A DNA stretch of 64,000 nucleotides. Source: Odontocerum albicorne (Eukaryota > Arthropoda > Insecta > Trichoptera > Odontoceridae). The notes beneath the pieces are model-generated. The model was not told the origin of the DNA. It did not search any database and saw nothing but the letters and a program-made list of their open reading frames with translations. The position numbers and the translations under genes were made by a program. The stretch covers positions 34,057,199 to 34,121,198 of the forward strand of contig OX463849.1 of NCBI GenBank assembly GCA_949825065.1. The letters are read 5' to 3'. Below, piece by piece: positions 9,838-19,855 of this stretch; positions within the stretch are counted from its first letter, which is position 1; the number at the start of each line of letters is the position of its first letter.

Positions 9838-10062
9838 ACTAAGGCCACACCGTAGTGCTTTGCTTAGTGCTAAGCTAGGTGTTACGTGACTAATACCATA
9901 TACTAGGTGACTGTAATAGTCACGTAGTGTGGCACGAAGCGTGCAATGTGGTCATTGCGATAGTATGGGGTGTGTTGATTCGCTCGGATACGTTATCTAG
10001 CTCGCAGCGTAGCTCTAAGCACCAAACGAGGCTCCTACCTGTGTGGCCGAGGCCTAAAAGTG
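9838..10062. mobile_element. MITE-like element, about 225 bp
   Basis: The left end ACTAAGGCCACACC and the right end GTGTGGCCGAGGCCTAAAA are inverted relatives (shared core GGCCACAC). The interior is GC-richer and contains smaller inversions such as CTAGGTGTTACGTGACTAAT versus GTAATAGTCACGTAG. No coding sequence. The target duplication is unclear, so the superfamily is not assigned. Confidence 0.55.
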
Positions 10063-10199
10063 CTGTAGTGGATCTAGAAAAATGAAAACATGTTCAGTAC
10101 CCAAGACACCCCTTCACCAGTCAACAATGTCAAGTTTAAAATCTAGGAATAATATTCATGAAGATAACCTAAAAACGGACGATTCATCTGGATTCACTC

Positions 10200-10458
10200 T
10201 CTGAAGTGGAAATAAAGTATACCTGAGGATTGGATATAAATAATTACATCAGGAGACCAACTGACTTGCACTACTTGGAGAGCCCTAAATATACTCAGAG
10301 TAGGGGGTGACTAGATGGAATTTGAACAGCAAAGATGAGGTTTCTTGAATTAAAGTAGCATTGAATCTGAGGATATCTCGTCAGAAAATCGATTCCAAGT
10401 GTTTTTTTGCAAGATTGATTGATGGGAATTATAGGGTGATCTCGATTGTCTCCTACTG
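10200..10458 (+). mobile_element. LINE family E C-terminal fragment, copy 1
   Basis: It shares ordered blocks with 44870-45165: TACTTGGAGAGCCCTAAATA, GAGTAGGGGGTGACTAGATG, TTTCTTGAATTAAAGTAGCA, ATAGGGTGATCTCGATTGTC and CTCCTACTGTAA. The frame reads WRALNILRVGVTRW, matching the 'WxxLNxLRxGVxR' block seen near the C-terminus of several insect LINE ORF2 proteins. Stops follow. Confidence 0.65.
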
Positions 10459-10461
10459 TAA

Positions 10462-10925
10462 ATATTTATTTATTTAACACTTTTATTGCAATACAATCTG
10501 GCGTGTTTATTGCCAGGTGGCAATCTCTTCCAACCAACCAGACAAAAGTAAATGAAGCAAGTTACGTGGTCGCATAAATCATTCAAATGACTATCCATCC
10601 CCACGAAATCCATAAACATATACGCGAGAACATGCCCACGAACCCCACAAAGACGGGCAGTCACTCGAACATTATTTTTCATATAAAGTGAGATATCATC
10701 AATCAAAAGGAAAGGAAAGGATGGTGGAGAGGAAAGGAAGAGAAAAATCAGGAATGAAACACGTTATTTTACTGACTAGAAATTAAGAGTTTTTTCAGTC
10801 GCTTCTTAAAGCATGCCAAGGACGGAGCGAGTCTTATATTGGTTTGTAACTGATTCCAGAGTCTCACTGCATGGACAGTAAATACCTGGCATAATAAACA
10901 ATTCAGTATTGTATTTTAATATATT
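10462..10925 (-). mobile_element. LINE family H, C-terminus plus complete 3' UTR tail
   Basis: Read reverse, the segment at ~10880-10785 encodes VHAVRLWNQLQTN and SLACFKKRLKKLL, the end of a CR1/L2-type ORF2 ('AVRLWNxLP...FKxxLKxxL'). A ~250-base 3' UTR follows, then GTCTGGTTGGTTGGAAGAGA and the terminal AATAAAAGTGTTAAATAAAT. The last ~90 bases are the same as the tail of SINE B. A second copy lies at 29960-30335. Confidence 0.8.
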
Positions 10926-10934
10926 ACATTTTGG

Positions 10935-11080
10935 TTTTATGCAGACCAACCTGGAGGGTTTAGTATATTTCAATCAAACATAAATATGCTCAGTAAGTCT
11001 TAAGTGAAAAATAGATTGGTATCTTTTAAAAAAAATGGAAGACAAGCATCTTACCAACTAGACCACGGAGGTCATCCCAA
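10935..11080 (-). mobile_element. SINE family B with internal deletion
   Basis: The right end reads, reversed, GATGACCTCCGTGGTCTAGT and TGGTAAGATGCTTGTCTTCC (A-box side). The left end has AGTCTTAAGTGAAAAATAGA from the body. The B-box segment is missing between them. Confidence 0.65.
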
Positions 11081-11084
11081 CCGG

Positions 11085-11580
11085 AAACGGAAAGGAAATG
11101 AGTGATTGGATAAGTCTAGCAAATCCAATCTACATTGAGTTATATTTAATGCAGGACATCCTTTAAGTTTAATTGATATGGTAGAATAATTCGACTAAGC
11201 TATAAACTAGTAGAATATGCCCTTGTTGCGCTCACCAAGTGATTGAATACTGCACAAGAACCATGCTCTAGGTCACTGTATGTTATGTATATTTCCATAT
11301 TCATGGACAGCGTTCGTACTTTGCGGAAGTCCTGTCACATATTAATGAACTTTGAATAATTGCATTTATAAAGCTGCGTGTACACATTAGGACACTTACT
11401 GGATCAGACATCAAAACACCTTATTCAACCAGTTTACCTTTCGTTGGAGAATACTGTACACTATGAAAAAATATATATATCTAATAATAATGGTGTATCA
11501 GACGTATGCATCAACTCAAATATGTGATTTTATTTGTAATTGCTGTGTAAATATTGTAAAGAAAAAAATGTTAATAATAG
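11085..11580. other. No gene seen
   Basis: AT-rich unique sequence. No open frame above 60 codons. Confidence 0.4.
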
Positions 11581-11629
11581 TCCCCATTATTGACAGATTA
11601 AAAGTATAACGAAATAAATAAATGTATGA
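11581..11629 (-). mobile_element. Family D fragment beside the mariner insertion
   Basis: CCCCATTATTGACAGATTAA followed by AACGAAATAAATAAATGTAT matches the corresponding part of family D at 14775-14820 and 60595-60640. The mariner element starts directly after it. Confidence 0.5.
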
Positions 11630-12398
11630 AGTGTTGTATCCGTTTTTTTTTTTCAAATTTAAAAAGGAGCACCAAAAGTAAAACAAAATGGTAAAGGTTA
11701 TACGTCATTCGAAAGAATATTTTCTGCTCTACAAGATGTTGTGTTTGCTTTTACGTTACACATATTATTTTATTTGATTACAAGCCTTCAAAATGGAATG
11801 TCAAGTAGACGAAAGTAAGTATTTTCGACACCTCCTTCTGTTCGCGTTCAATCGAGGGAATAAAGCTACCAAAGCTGCTCGCAATATTTGCGAAGTGTAC
11901 GGTAAATATGCTATAAATGAAAAGACAGCTCGTCGATGGTTTTTGCGTTTCAAAGACGGTAATTTCGACCTAAAAGACATGGAGCGTTCCGGACGACCAG
12001 TGAACTTCGATGAGGACCGCTTAAATCATATTATTCATGAAGATCCCCTTCAAACCACCATAGAATTGGCTGAGCAGATGAATTGTAGTCACATGACTGT
12101 ATACCGCCATCTTAAATCAATGGGAAAAGTCCAGAAATTCGGCGCTTGGGTTCCACATGTTTCGAGTGAAAACAACAAAAATCAACGTTCGACAATTGAC
12201 AACGTTCGAAAATGCTCACTTTCGTCTACTTGATATTCCATTTTGAAGGCTTGTAATCAAATAAAATAATATATGTAACGTAAAAGCAAACACAATATCT
12301 CGTAGAGCAGAAAATATTTTTTCGAATGACGTAGAACCTTTACCATTTTGTTTTACTTTTGGTGCTCATTTTTAAATATGAAAAAAACGGACACAACT
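11630..12398 (+). mobile_element. Rearranged mariner with ~195-bp terminal inverted repeats
   Basis: The left arm (11630-11828) includes the mariner 5' UTR and the first ~12 codons. The right arm (12206-12398) is an almost perfect reverse complement of the same sequence, including the ATG region. For example, GAAAGTAAGTATTTTCGA on the left is mirrored by TCGAAAATGCTCACTTTC on the right. The copy thus carries the 5' half of a mariner and, instead of its 3' half, an inverted second 5' end. The transcript would fold as a hairpin with a ~377-base loop. Confidence 0.9.
11793..12233 (+). pseudogene. Mariner transposase, N-terminal ~130 residues only
   Basis: The frame starts MECQVDESKYFRHLLLFAFN, within the left arm. 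Residues ~10-105 form the two helix-turn-helix DNA-binding units (KAARNICEVYG, then ARRWFLRFKDGNFDLKD and the linker SGRPVNFDEDRL). WVPH sits at residues 119-122, the conserved 'WVPHxL' motif ahead of the catalytic core. A full mariner transposase is about 345 residues with a D,D34D triad. Here the reading frame runs into the inverted right arm at about residue 138 and stops at 146, so all catalytic residues are missing. It could at most give a DNA-binding fragment. Confidence 0.9.
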
Positions 12399-12514
12399 TA
12401 TGTTAACACCCAATACTTTTTGAATTTAAAAAAAGTTGTTCATTTCACTTTGTGGTGTCATATTTAATTTGTTTTGATAAAATAAATAAACCACTTATTT
12501 TCGAAACATTTATT

Positions 12515-12650
12515 TGACACTTTTGATCGTTTTTGCTTACATTTTCTCTTAGTTTGTGCCGCATATTTCCTTTGCTGTAGGAAATGATCGCTTTTGTTTA
12601 CATTTTCTCTTAGTTTGTGCCGCATATTTCCTTTGGATAGACAATATCCC
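12515..12650. repeat. About 61-bp repeat, two units, left flank of the LINE
   Basis: GATCGTTTTTGCTTACATTT and TCTCTTAGTTTGTGCCGCAT at 12527-12586 are repeated at 12587-12637. A further, more diverged copy with TTTGTGCCGCAGTTTTCCTT lies at 14128-14185, on the other side of the LINE. Confidence 0.8.
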
Positions 12651-14045
12651 ATCGGAACTGCTTAAATGTACAGGCAGCGGTACACTTGACACAATATATA
12701 GACTTGTTTGCCGAATATATGACACGGGAGAAATACTTAAGGATTTTATCAAATGCCTAATTAAAATATTACCAAAGAAACCCCGCACAACTAAATGCGA
12801 GCAATATAGGACATTGAGTCTGATATCGGATACTTCGAAGATACTGACAAATATAATTATGAAAAGAGCGTAAACGAAAATTGAAAATGTGCTGTCAGAA
12901 GATCAATTTGGCTTTAGAAGAGGAACAGGCGCAAGAGATGCAATTCTGAGTCTGAGACTTATACTGGAAAAGAGAATAAAGAAAGGCAAAGACACATACA
13001 TAGCTTTTACAAAGCTTTTATAGACCTAGAAAAGGCTTTTGACAGGGTGGACTGGATACAGCTTTTTAAAGTGCTTAATAGGATAGGGCTAAGCTTCAAA
13101 GATAGATGAGCAATATGGAGCTTATATAGAAATGAAACCGCTGTGATATTCTATGGAGACAGCAGTGCTGAGGCTAGTGTTAGTCAGGGAGTGAAACAGG
13201 GATGCTCGATGTTACCGACATTGTTCAATTGTTATATACAGCAGGCTATCGACGAGATGAGGGAGATGAGAGATTGGCCCGGCGTGAGGATCCAGGGGAG
13301 AAAGATTGACATGATAAGATATGCCGACGATATTGCACTGCTTGCGGAGACGGAAATGTTTTGTCATCCAATTACAATATGAAAATAAACAAAGGCAAAA
13401 CAAAATGTATGGTTGCTGGAAGAGAGGAGGTGACCGAGAGTGTTGTTCTGGGTGGCGCCAGTGTTGAGCAAGTGAGGGAATTTGTTTACTTAGGCAGCAG
13501 AGTATCTCAAGATGGCCGATCAAAGGCAGAAATAATTAGTTAGGGTCTAACAGGCAAGATTTGCTTTCAACAAGAAATCCAAGATATTTACATCTTCTAA
13601 CATTGATATCAATGTTAGGAAGAATTTAGTGAAAACTCTTGTCTGGAGTGTGCTGCTGTATGGCTGCGAAACGTGGACCATAAGCCAGAGCGAGTCCGGG
13701 CGTCTGGGTGCCTTTGAGATGTGGTGCTACAGGGTCCATTGGTCAGATCACATCCGAAACGACGAGATATTGAGAGGGGTTGGAGAAACTAAGCAACTCC
13801 TAAATAGAGTTGCTTAACAACGATGCAGTTGGAAAGGCCATAACATCAGGCACCCAGGCCTGCTCCTTACCATCGTCGAGGGACTGATTGAGGGCAATAA
13901 CCATATAGGCCGCCCTAGATATAGCTACATGGACTGGGTGATCCGGGATGTGCGCTGTGGCAGTTACCAGGAGATGAAGAGACTGGCGGATGACAGAGAT
14001 GAGTGGAGGGATCAAGTGCTTGGTGCAGACGAATCCTAGGATTGT
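12638..14045 (+). mobile_element. RTE-like LINE reverse transcriptase, near-contiguous but broken
   Basis: Successive frames cover the RT domain in order: IPSELLKCTGSGTLDTIY, PKKPRTTKCEQYRTLSLISD, DQFGFRRGTGARDAILSLRL, DLEKAFDRVDW (in a shifted frame), SVSQGVKQGCS, then RYADDIALLAE with the catalytic aspartate pair (~13317-13335), VYLGSRVSQDG, VWSVLLYGCETWTI and the C-terminal IGRPRYSYMDWVIRDVRC up to 14040. Breaks occur near 12870 (stop), 13010-13030 (frame change), 13360 and 13540. The endonuclease half is absent (5' truncation). The element inserted within a 61-bp repeat. Confidence 0.9.
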
Positions 14046-14059
14046 AACCCAGAAAAAAA

Positions 14060-14190
14060 ATCTTTTGCAGTAGTTAATGATCGCTTCTACTTATATTTTC
14101 GAAACAATATGTATTTGACACTTATGATCGATTCAACTTATCTTTTCTCTTAGTTTGTGCCGCAGTTTTCCTTTGCTGTAGTAAAAAACA
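14060..14190. repeat. Right-flank copies of the 61-bp repeat
   Basis: Two diverged units (TGATCGCTTCTACTTATATT at ~14079 and TGATCGATTCAACTTATCTT at ~14126) continue the repeat seen at 12515-12650. The LINE therefore sits inside a small tandem array. Confidence 0.65.
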
Positions 14191-14690
14191 ATCAAACACT
14201 GACGGTTTTTTTGTACATCTTCAAAATTATTCTAAAAAGTCACTAAATTATAATAATTAGGATAAACAATAGCCAAAAAAACCGGAACTTTGGAATCGAG
14301 TTATAAAAGTTTTGTTCTAACGACTTCTATCCGAGAAATACGATACTACTTTCCGTAAAACCCAACATTTTTGCGCTAAATTGATAAATAATTCTAAGTT
14401 TATAAATTGTAAATATTTTTTTTCAGTATACACGCACTGTAATGTTGAGATAACGATTTGAGTGAATAATGGAACATGAGAACTGTGCTTTGCACTCGAC
14501 TCTTTAATTCACTTCCAGTTTCATGCATGCTATCTTACCAGAGAAGAAACGGCGTTTAAGATACCAGAAAAAAAATAATAAACATGTAATAAAAACATAT
14601 TTGTCTTAATTTAATATCTGAGTTGAAAATTGCATTATACACTGTAAGGTTTCTGAAACTTTATATTTGTAATAAAATAATAATAATAAT
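14191..14690. other. No gene seen
   Basis: AT-rich sequence, no frame above 60 codons except a tail-end one at 14623-14811 that crosses into family D. Confidence 0.4.
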
Positions 14691-14691
14691 T

Positions 14692-14970
14692 GGACAATTT
14701 ATAAGTTTAAAAAAAAAATTGGACAATTCAGAGAGCTTACTCTCCTCAAGGATGCTCCAAAACAGAACTCAAACCCACTATTATCGACAGATTAAAAATA
14801 AATCGAAATAAAGACGAGTATATATATAAAGTAAGTGCCTGCTGTATTTAAACTAGGTACTTCCCTGCATCTGCATATGTTTAAAAAAACATATTTGGTA
14901 AGAAATTCGCCGAAATTTACCAGGGGAAGACGAACTACAAACAAATTTTTGAAGAACTTTTCAATATGTG
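14692..14970 (-). mobile_element. Family D repeat, long copy
   Basis: On the forward strand it reads TTCAGAGAGCTTACTCTCCT, CAAGGATGCTCCAAAACAGA, ACTCAAACCCACTATTATCG, then after a spacer GGTAAGAAATTCGCCGAAAT and GGGGAAGACGAACTACAAAC. The same order is found at 26945-27185. Reversed, GTGGGTTTGAGTTC resembles a pol III B-box, so it may be a tRNA-derived SINE. Confidence 0.7.
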
Positions 14971-15333
14971 ATAATAATATATTAGGCTTTATATGTTGTG
15001 TATAGTGTTCTGATAAAATCTTAAACTATGATAAGATTTCCCTAAAAGGGTTGATTTAAGTGTTTCCTAAACCACCAAGTGCTTCTTAAAGCCACGCCAC
15101 CCATTACTTAAATACTTAGAGGAAGTCCACTCCTCTCCACAGAATCAGCAATGGCAAAAGCTTTATTACAATACCTCGCTCTATCAGATCGATTAGGAAC
15201 AATCTATTAATTTGATGAAAATGAAATCAACATCAAAGTTCTGTTTCTCTCCGAAGGAATATCTCTCAAATACAGACCTGAAAGATATAATGGAGACATC
15301 CCATTAAGGAACCTGAATACAAAGAGACAAAAT
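14971..15333. other. No gene; unexplained sequence before a microsatellite
   Basis: Contains TCTCAAATACAGACCTGAAA and similar unique sequence leading to a polyA run at 15337. It may be the body of an unidentified retroposon whose A tail seeded the following (TA)n. Confidence 0.35.
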
Positions 15334-15335
15334 TT

Positions 15336-15556
<221 letters not shown>

Positions 15557-15587
15557 CGAGTATATATTTTTGTTGTTAGTCTTTCTT

Positions 15588-15715
15588 CATTCATTCGGTT
15601 CGCGAACAACCATAAGTTTCATCATAACATTTATTCGGTTCGCGAACAACCATAAGTTTCGTCAAACATTCATTCGGTTTGCGAACAACCATAAGTTTCG
15701 TCATAACATTTATTA
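15588..15715. repeat. 39-40-bp tandem repeat, three copies
   Basis: ATTCGGTTCGCGAACAACCA followed by TAAGTTTCGTC recurs at about 15593, 15633 and 15672. Each unit carries the palindrome GTTCGCGAAC (the third has one mismatch). Confidence 0.95.
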
Positions 15716-15826
15716 TCTGTTTCATTCTAATAACTCTCTTAAATATTTTTTATCTTCGTCCATCTGGTTAGGTACACAGTAAAGTGATTGGTTGATTCCA
15801 TACTTTTCTGTCTATAGTTTGAACCA

Positions 15827-16267
15827 ATGACTAATAAAAACAAGTCAAAAGTGCCCGCTAAAAATAATCACATAAAATATGTGATTAAAGATCGAAGCAA
15901 GTTTAATACATTATATAATGATCGCTACAAAAAAATGGCACGAAATCGATGTAAATACCTAAATTTATTGCAAATTTATGCCATTATTTTTGATAAAATA
16001 AAAAAAATAGCTTATATCTGCTACACGATCTTAAAATTCAAACAGTTTCCAAAGAAAATTTACATTTTCGTAGAATATGTACAAAAATCTATTTATTTTA
16101 TGAAAGGTTTTGGTTTTCACTTTCTTATACTCCATATTACGCGTTATTTAATAACACTAGTTAACAAGGTTTTTGTCACAAGGATGAAAACGGTCCACGG
16201 TCAAGGTCAATTTTTGTTTGCTGATAACGAATATGAACTTGAAAATGTTCCAACACGTATATTTTAA
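15827..16267 (+). CDS. Open frame of 146 codons, unrecognised, doubtful
   Basis: The frame opens MTNKNKSKVPAKNNHIKYVI and is lysine- and tyrosine-rich, with AT-biased codons like the non-coding surroundings. A hydrophobic stretch (FLILHITRYLITLVNKVFV) lies at residues ~99-117. No domain, splice site or start context supports it, and no homologue is recognised. It is long for AT-rich DNA, so I record it. A chance frame or decayed transposon protein is more likely than a host gene. Confidence 0.2.
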   Translation: MTNKNKSKVPAKNNHIKYVIKDRSKFNTLYNDRYKKMARNRCKYLNLLQIYAIIFDKIKKIAYICYTILKFKQFPKKIYIFVEYVQKSIYFMKGFGFHFLILHITRYLITLVNKVFVTRMKTVHGQGQFLFADNEYELENVPTRIF

Positions 16268-16392
16268 GAGAAAAACTTGAAATTAGTTTTTGACTGAAAC
16301 TTTTGAAATATAAAAGGTTCGGAAAAAAAGTGCCGAAGAACTAGAAGCTTGGAAAGCCTTTGAAAGAGTTGTTAGTGGTTTCTTTTCTTCTT
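16268..16392. other. No gene seen
   Basis: Short AT-rich spacer with a T-rich tract next to SINE B. Confidence 0.3.
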
Positions 16393-16565
16393 TTTTTTTT
16401 AACCTGGCGAGCTCATTGCCATGTGGCAATCTCTTCCAACCAACCAGAACGATGTTTTTATAGACCCCAAGTGTTAAACATACTGGAATCCTATTTAAAA
16501 AAATCTGAGTTCCAGTGGGGATCGAACCAGCAACCTCCGGATCGGCAGACAAGTATGGCAGACAA
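16393..16565 (-). mobile_element. SINE family B
   Basis: On the forward strand it reads AACCTGGCGAGCTCATTGCC, ATGTGGCAATCTCTTCCAAC, the body GACCCCAAGTGTTAAACATA, and GGGGATCGAACCAGCAACCT (reverse B-box). The outer head end near 16560 is decayed. Confidence 0.9.
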
Positions 16566-16679
16566 TTACGAACAGCTTGTACAGGGGCTCCTTAGTTATC
16601 TAATTTGAGTTTTCATTCAATTTAATATAGTGTAATTAATTACTTTGTTTTTCCACTAAACATATCGATCCCCACACGT

Positions 16680-17130
16680 GTTTCTACCTTCTGTCTCGAG
16701 ACTATTCGGTAGGATCATTTCGTTTTCCCTTTATCACCTGTTTATACGATTTTTTCAAGTCTGTAAATACACAATACACCTTTTTTATTTTTACGCACAC
16801 AATACACCTTTTTATTTTTACGCACACAATACACCTTTTTATTTTTACGCACTATACCAATACATGCGCATACTTACTACACTCACTGAACTAGTGACTC
16901 CGTAACTTCCACACTCCATTCTTGCACCATAACCTTTATATAACGGAACTATTACTGCGCTCCTTCAGTCTTTTGGTATGTAACATAGTAGGAATCTTAA
17001 CATCTGTTGAAAAACAGCCTTACTCACTCGATCATTCGCTCAACCCCACACACTATTCGTTCTGTTGTCGCTTCACCACAACCTGACACTATATTTTTCA
17101 TCTCTTTTATAATCATCTGTACTTTTCAAC
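16680..17130 (-). mobile_element. LINE reverse transcriptase N-terminal portion, decayed, probably family C
   Basis: Read reverse from ~16960, VPLYKGYGARMECGSYGVTS corresponds to the 'VPLxKGKGxRxECxNYRGIS' block of RTE-like reverse transcriptases. Downstream, TDLKKSYKQV corresponds to 'MDLEKAYDRV'. Stops and internal losses occur throughout. Within it a 27-base segment (ACACAATACACCTTTTTATT plus TTTACGC) is present three times (16768-16850), encoding repeated KNKKVYCV. Confidence 0.75.
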
Positions 17131-17475
17131 TAGTATCATTTACATTTTTCAACCACCCATCATTCTTAATTGTCCTCAAACATATTTCAGCGAATATATT
17201 TCCGAATTTCCCTCTAAGATTATGCATAAAAATGCGCTTTAAAAAAGTTTATAACGCAATTGGTAATTTTATAAAGGTTTTATTTAAAAAAAAATTTATA
17301 GATCAATTGTTATTTTTTAGTGTTAAACTTTAAATTGTGTACAATTGGCATTCTTTAAAATTAGTGTTATCATAATATATTGACTCATAGAATTGCAGAG
17401 TGACTTGAATTTGGTGACATAAATCAGTCTAGTTTGGTTCGATTGTCTGTTATAATTTTTTTTTTATTATTACAC
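17131..17475. other. No gene seen
   Basis: AT-rich; the tail of a forward frame at 17007-17333 is a shadow of the antisense LINE. Confidence 0.4.
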
Positions 17476-17665
17476 TTTCGTTGTATACATTACAACTTGG
17501 CGGGAATATTGTCATGTGGCTATATCTCCCAACCAACGAGAAATATGTTAAAGAAATCTTAAGTGAACACCAGACTGAAATCTATTAAAAAAAATCTGGG
17601 TTGGAATCGAACCCGCAACCTGGTCACAAGCGTCTTATTAACTAAGCCGGTTTCCCACCGGGTTG
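17476..17665 (-). mobile_element. SINE family B
   Basis: TACACTTTCGTTGTATACAT, ACAACTTGGCGGGAATATTG, TCATGTGGCTATATCTCCCA and ACCAACGAGAAATATGTTAA give the tail and body. TTGGAATCGAACCCGCAACC is the reverse B-box. The distal head reads AAGCGTCTTATTAACTAAGC and is followed by diverged CCGGTTTCCCACCGGGTTG. Confidence 0.9.
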
Positions 17666-17930
17666 TATTGTGTAACAACTTAGCTGATTATTGTATAACA
17701 ACTTAGCCATATGATGCCGGGCCTTAAAAGTTTTCGGTGCTAAGACTTAGTTAGAAGTTATAAAGAACATATTAATCCCACATTTGATTTCTAGTGGATT
17801 CACTTCCAAATTGGTTTCAGTGTTTTTTTCTGAATTTTTAAGTGTACTAACGTTTTGTAGCTGCTCTTCTTTTTCTTCAGCCACTGCTCATCTGTTGTTG
17901 GATATATTTTTTCCATGGCCTTTCATCGTT
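17666..17930. other. No gene seen
   Basis: Short spacer with no recognised repeat. Confidence 0.3.
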
Positions 17931-17931
17931 G

Positions 17932-18290
17932 TGTTACATGCATACATCAACTATCACGCCATTTCCTTGTCGTGGTTGACAGAGAAGAAAGCCCGCTAGA
18001 TTTTCCCATCGCGACACACATGTTTCGTCTTCTACATCAATAAACCTTATCACACAGCTCCTACAATTTGTCTGACTTTTTACGTTTCATTCTTTCAAAA
18101 TGTCAAACACTTGATAAAATCACACTTTCCTTGGTCTTTGGTTACCACGCTTTCCACTCATTTTTGAACTGTATACTCGTATTTTTTTTGTTTTTCTCCA
18201 CTATTTTAAGTTCTGAATTTGTTATCCAATACGCCTTAAATATTGAATACTATAGTAGTTTTCCAAATATTTATTAACACCCTCTTTAAT
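17932..18290 (-). mobile_element. LINE family C, 3' end
   Basis: ACATGCATACATCAACTATC and CACGCCATTTCCTTGTCGTG mark the terminal block. They are followed by antisense C-terminal ORF2 sequence (CCTTGGTCTTTGGTTACCAC). The encoded frame is heavily broken. Confidence 0.85.
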
Positions 18291-18427
18291 TTTAACTGAT
18301 TTTATCACAAATTATCTTCATTTTTGCATTGATCGCCTAAATAACTAATCATAAGTTATTGGAGCGACAATATTCGAATATGTGAATATTTACTACGTTT
18401 TAAGAACTTATATGTAACATAAGGCAA

Positions 18428-18605
18428 ATCTCATGGCTCCGCAATATACGTGATTGGACTGGTACAAGGAGCGTTGCGGATCTTTTTCGGGCTGCCGGGG
18501 ACAAAGATGCCAACCCTCAGGTGATAGTCAACGTTGGGGGGACCTGACATGACACTAGGAAGGGGGACCTGACATGACACATGACACTAGGAAGAAGAAG
18601 AATAT
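18428..18605 (+). mobile_element. RTE-like LINE, extreme 3' end with (GAA)n-like tail
   Basis: The frame reads GSAIYVIGLVQGALRI or, in the better frame, LRNIRDWTGTRSVADLFRAA GDKDA, the 'SWLRNIRDWTG...LFRxAxDR' C-terminal block. A stop in GGGGGACCTGACATGACAC follows. That last segment is duplicated (18536 and 18561). The element ends in GGAAGAAGAAGAATATG. Confidence 0.8.
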
Positions 18606-19391
18606 GTAACATATTTTTCAGGATGGAAATAATCCTTTATGTATAAAAATCTTTATTACTTCGTTGATACTTGATATGAGGAAGAGCAATAAATGTTTTT
18701 CAGGCTTCCAAGGAAATACAAGAACTTAATTATACCATCTTCCAGTCACCTGTTGCATGACTGAAAATTGCAAACCCATTTTAATATGTGGATACAGACG
18801 TTCCGAATAATAAATATAAATAATAAACAATTTATATAGTGTCGTTTAGAGTCTCGACTTTCTTCAAGGATCCTCGAACTTAAATAAAATCTCGTTTTAT
18901 TAGGAATTATCAAACTATTTAGAAAGAGGAAAATAAACATTCTTGGTCGGCTATAAAATGGGTCTTGTTAGACATCTACTGACCTCATACATTACACTAT
19001 ACCCAAATGAGTAAATGAGATAATAATAATCTTAAAATACAAGGTGACTCAGAATAAAAGTTTTTTTTTTAATTCATAATACAACACATGGTTTGTTGTA
19101 ATCTCTCCGATCTCTTGATAAATATATTTTTTCAATTGTAGCGCAGGCTTAGAGATAGTGTGACGTTCGCAACCCTTATTAGAAGGTCTTATCAAAATTT
19201 ATGATTAAATATGAACACTTCATATATACACTACACTCCATCTTAACTCGAATGTGTTAGTAGCATACGAGTATATCGGAAGATCTCCAAAGTTTTCTTT
19301 GCTATGCGTCTTCCAATGGTAAGTTTTCTTACTAAATATTTTATCCTAAACACATGCACGTAAGTCATTTTTATTTTCGCAATATTTCTGA
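18606..19391. other. No gene; weak family D trace at 18835-18890
   Basis: GTGTCGTTTAGAGTCTCGAC and TTTCTTCAAGGATCCTCGAA resemble the reverse of family D but are strongly diverged. The rest is AT-rich with no recognised feature. Confidence 0.35.
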
Positions 19392-19418
19392 TATTTCTCC
19401 ACCCGCAGGTGGAGAAAT
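19392..19418. other. Perfect 11-bp hairpin
   Basis: ATTTCTCCACC, a four-base loop CGCA, then GGTGGAGAAAT. It stands alone in AT-rich sequence; function unknown. Confidence 0.6.
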
Positions 19419-19855
19419 GGTGTCCGAAATTGGTGGAATTTATCTGAATACATACAAATTGTTACAGTTTGAACTACCATATTTTCATTTTCCAAAATAA
19501 ATATATGAAACTAGTTTACATAACATTAAACAAATTATTAAAATGAAAATTTTCGGCCTCCAGGAAAAAGACTGCGTGTGAATCTAAAATTGAATTATTT
19601 TACATAATAATGAAAGGCATTGCTCTCAACGCCATTTTATGTTTATTTAGATCTTTTATTTGTTTTTAAAACTATTTTTAGCGGAAAAATGAAGGCCAAT
19701 GAACATTTTATGATTGGTGATTTTTTTTTTCATAAACCAAGTTTATGAATTACGAGTATACTCGTATATAGATTAAAACTGCTTATCTATTTCAATGTAT
19801 TACTGCCTAACTATTTCAATGTTGTCTCAACTATCTTACTTCCCATTTGTCATTA
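19419..19855. other. No gene seen
   Basis: AT-rich. Contains the palindrome TACGAGTATACTCGTA at ~19752. Confidence 0.4.

Noticed and set aside
10470..10706. Reverse 78-codon frame
   Set aside because: It lies in the LINE H 3' UTR and shared SINE tail.
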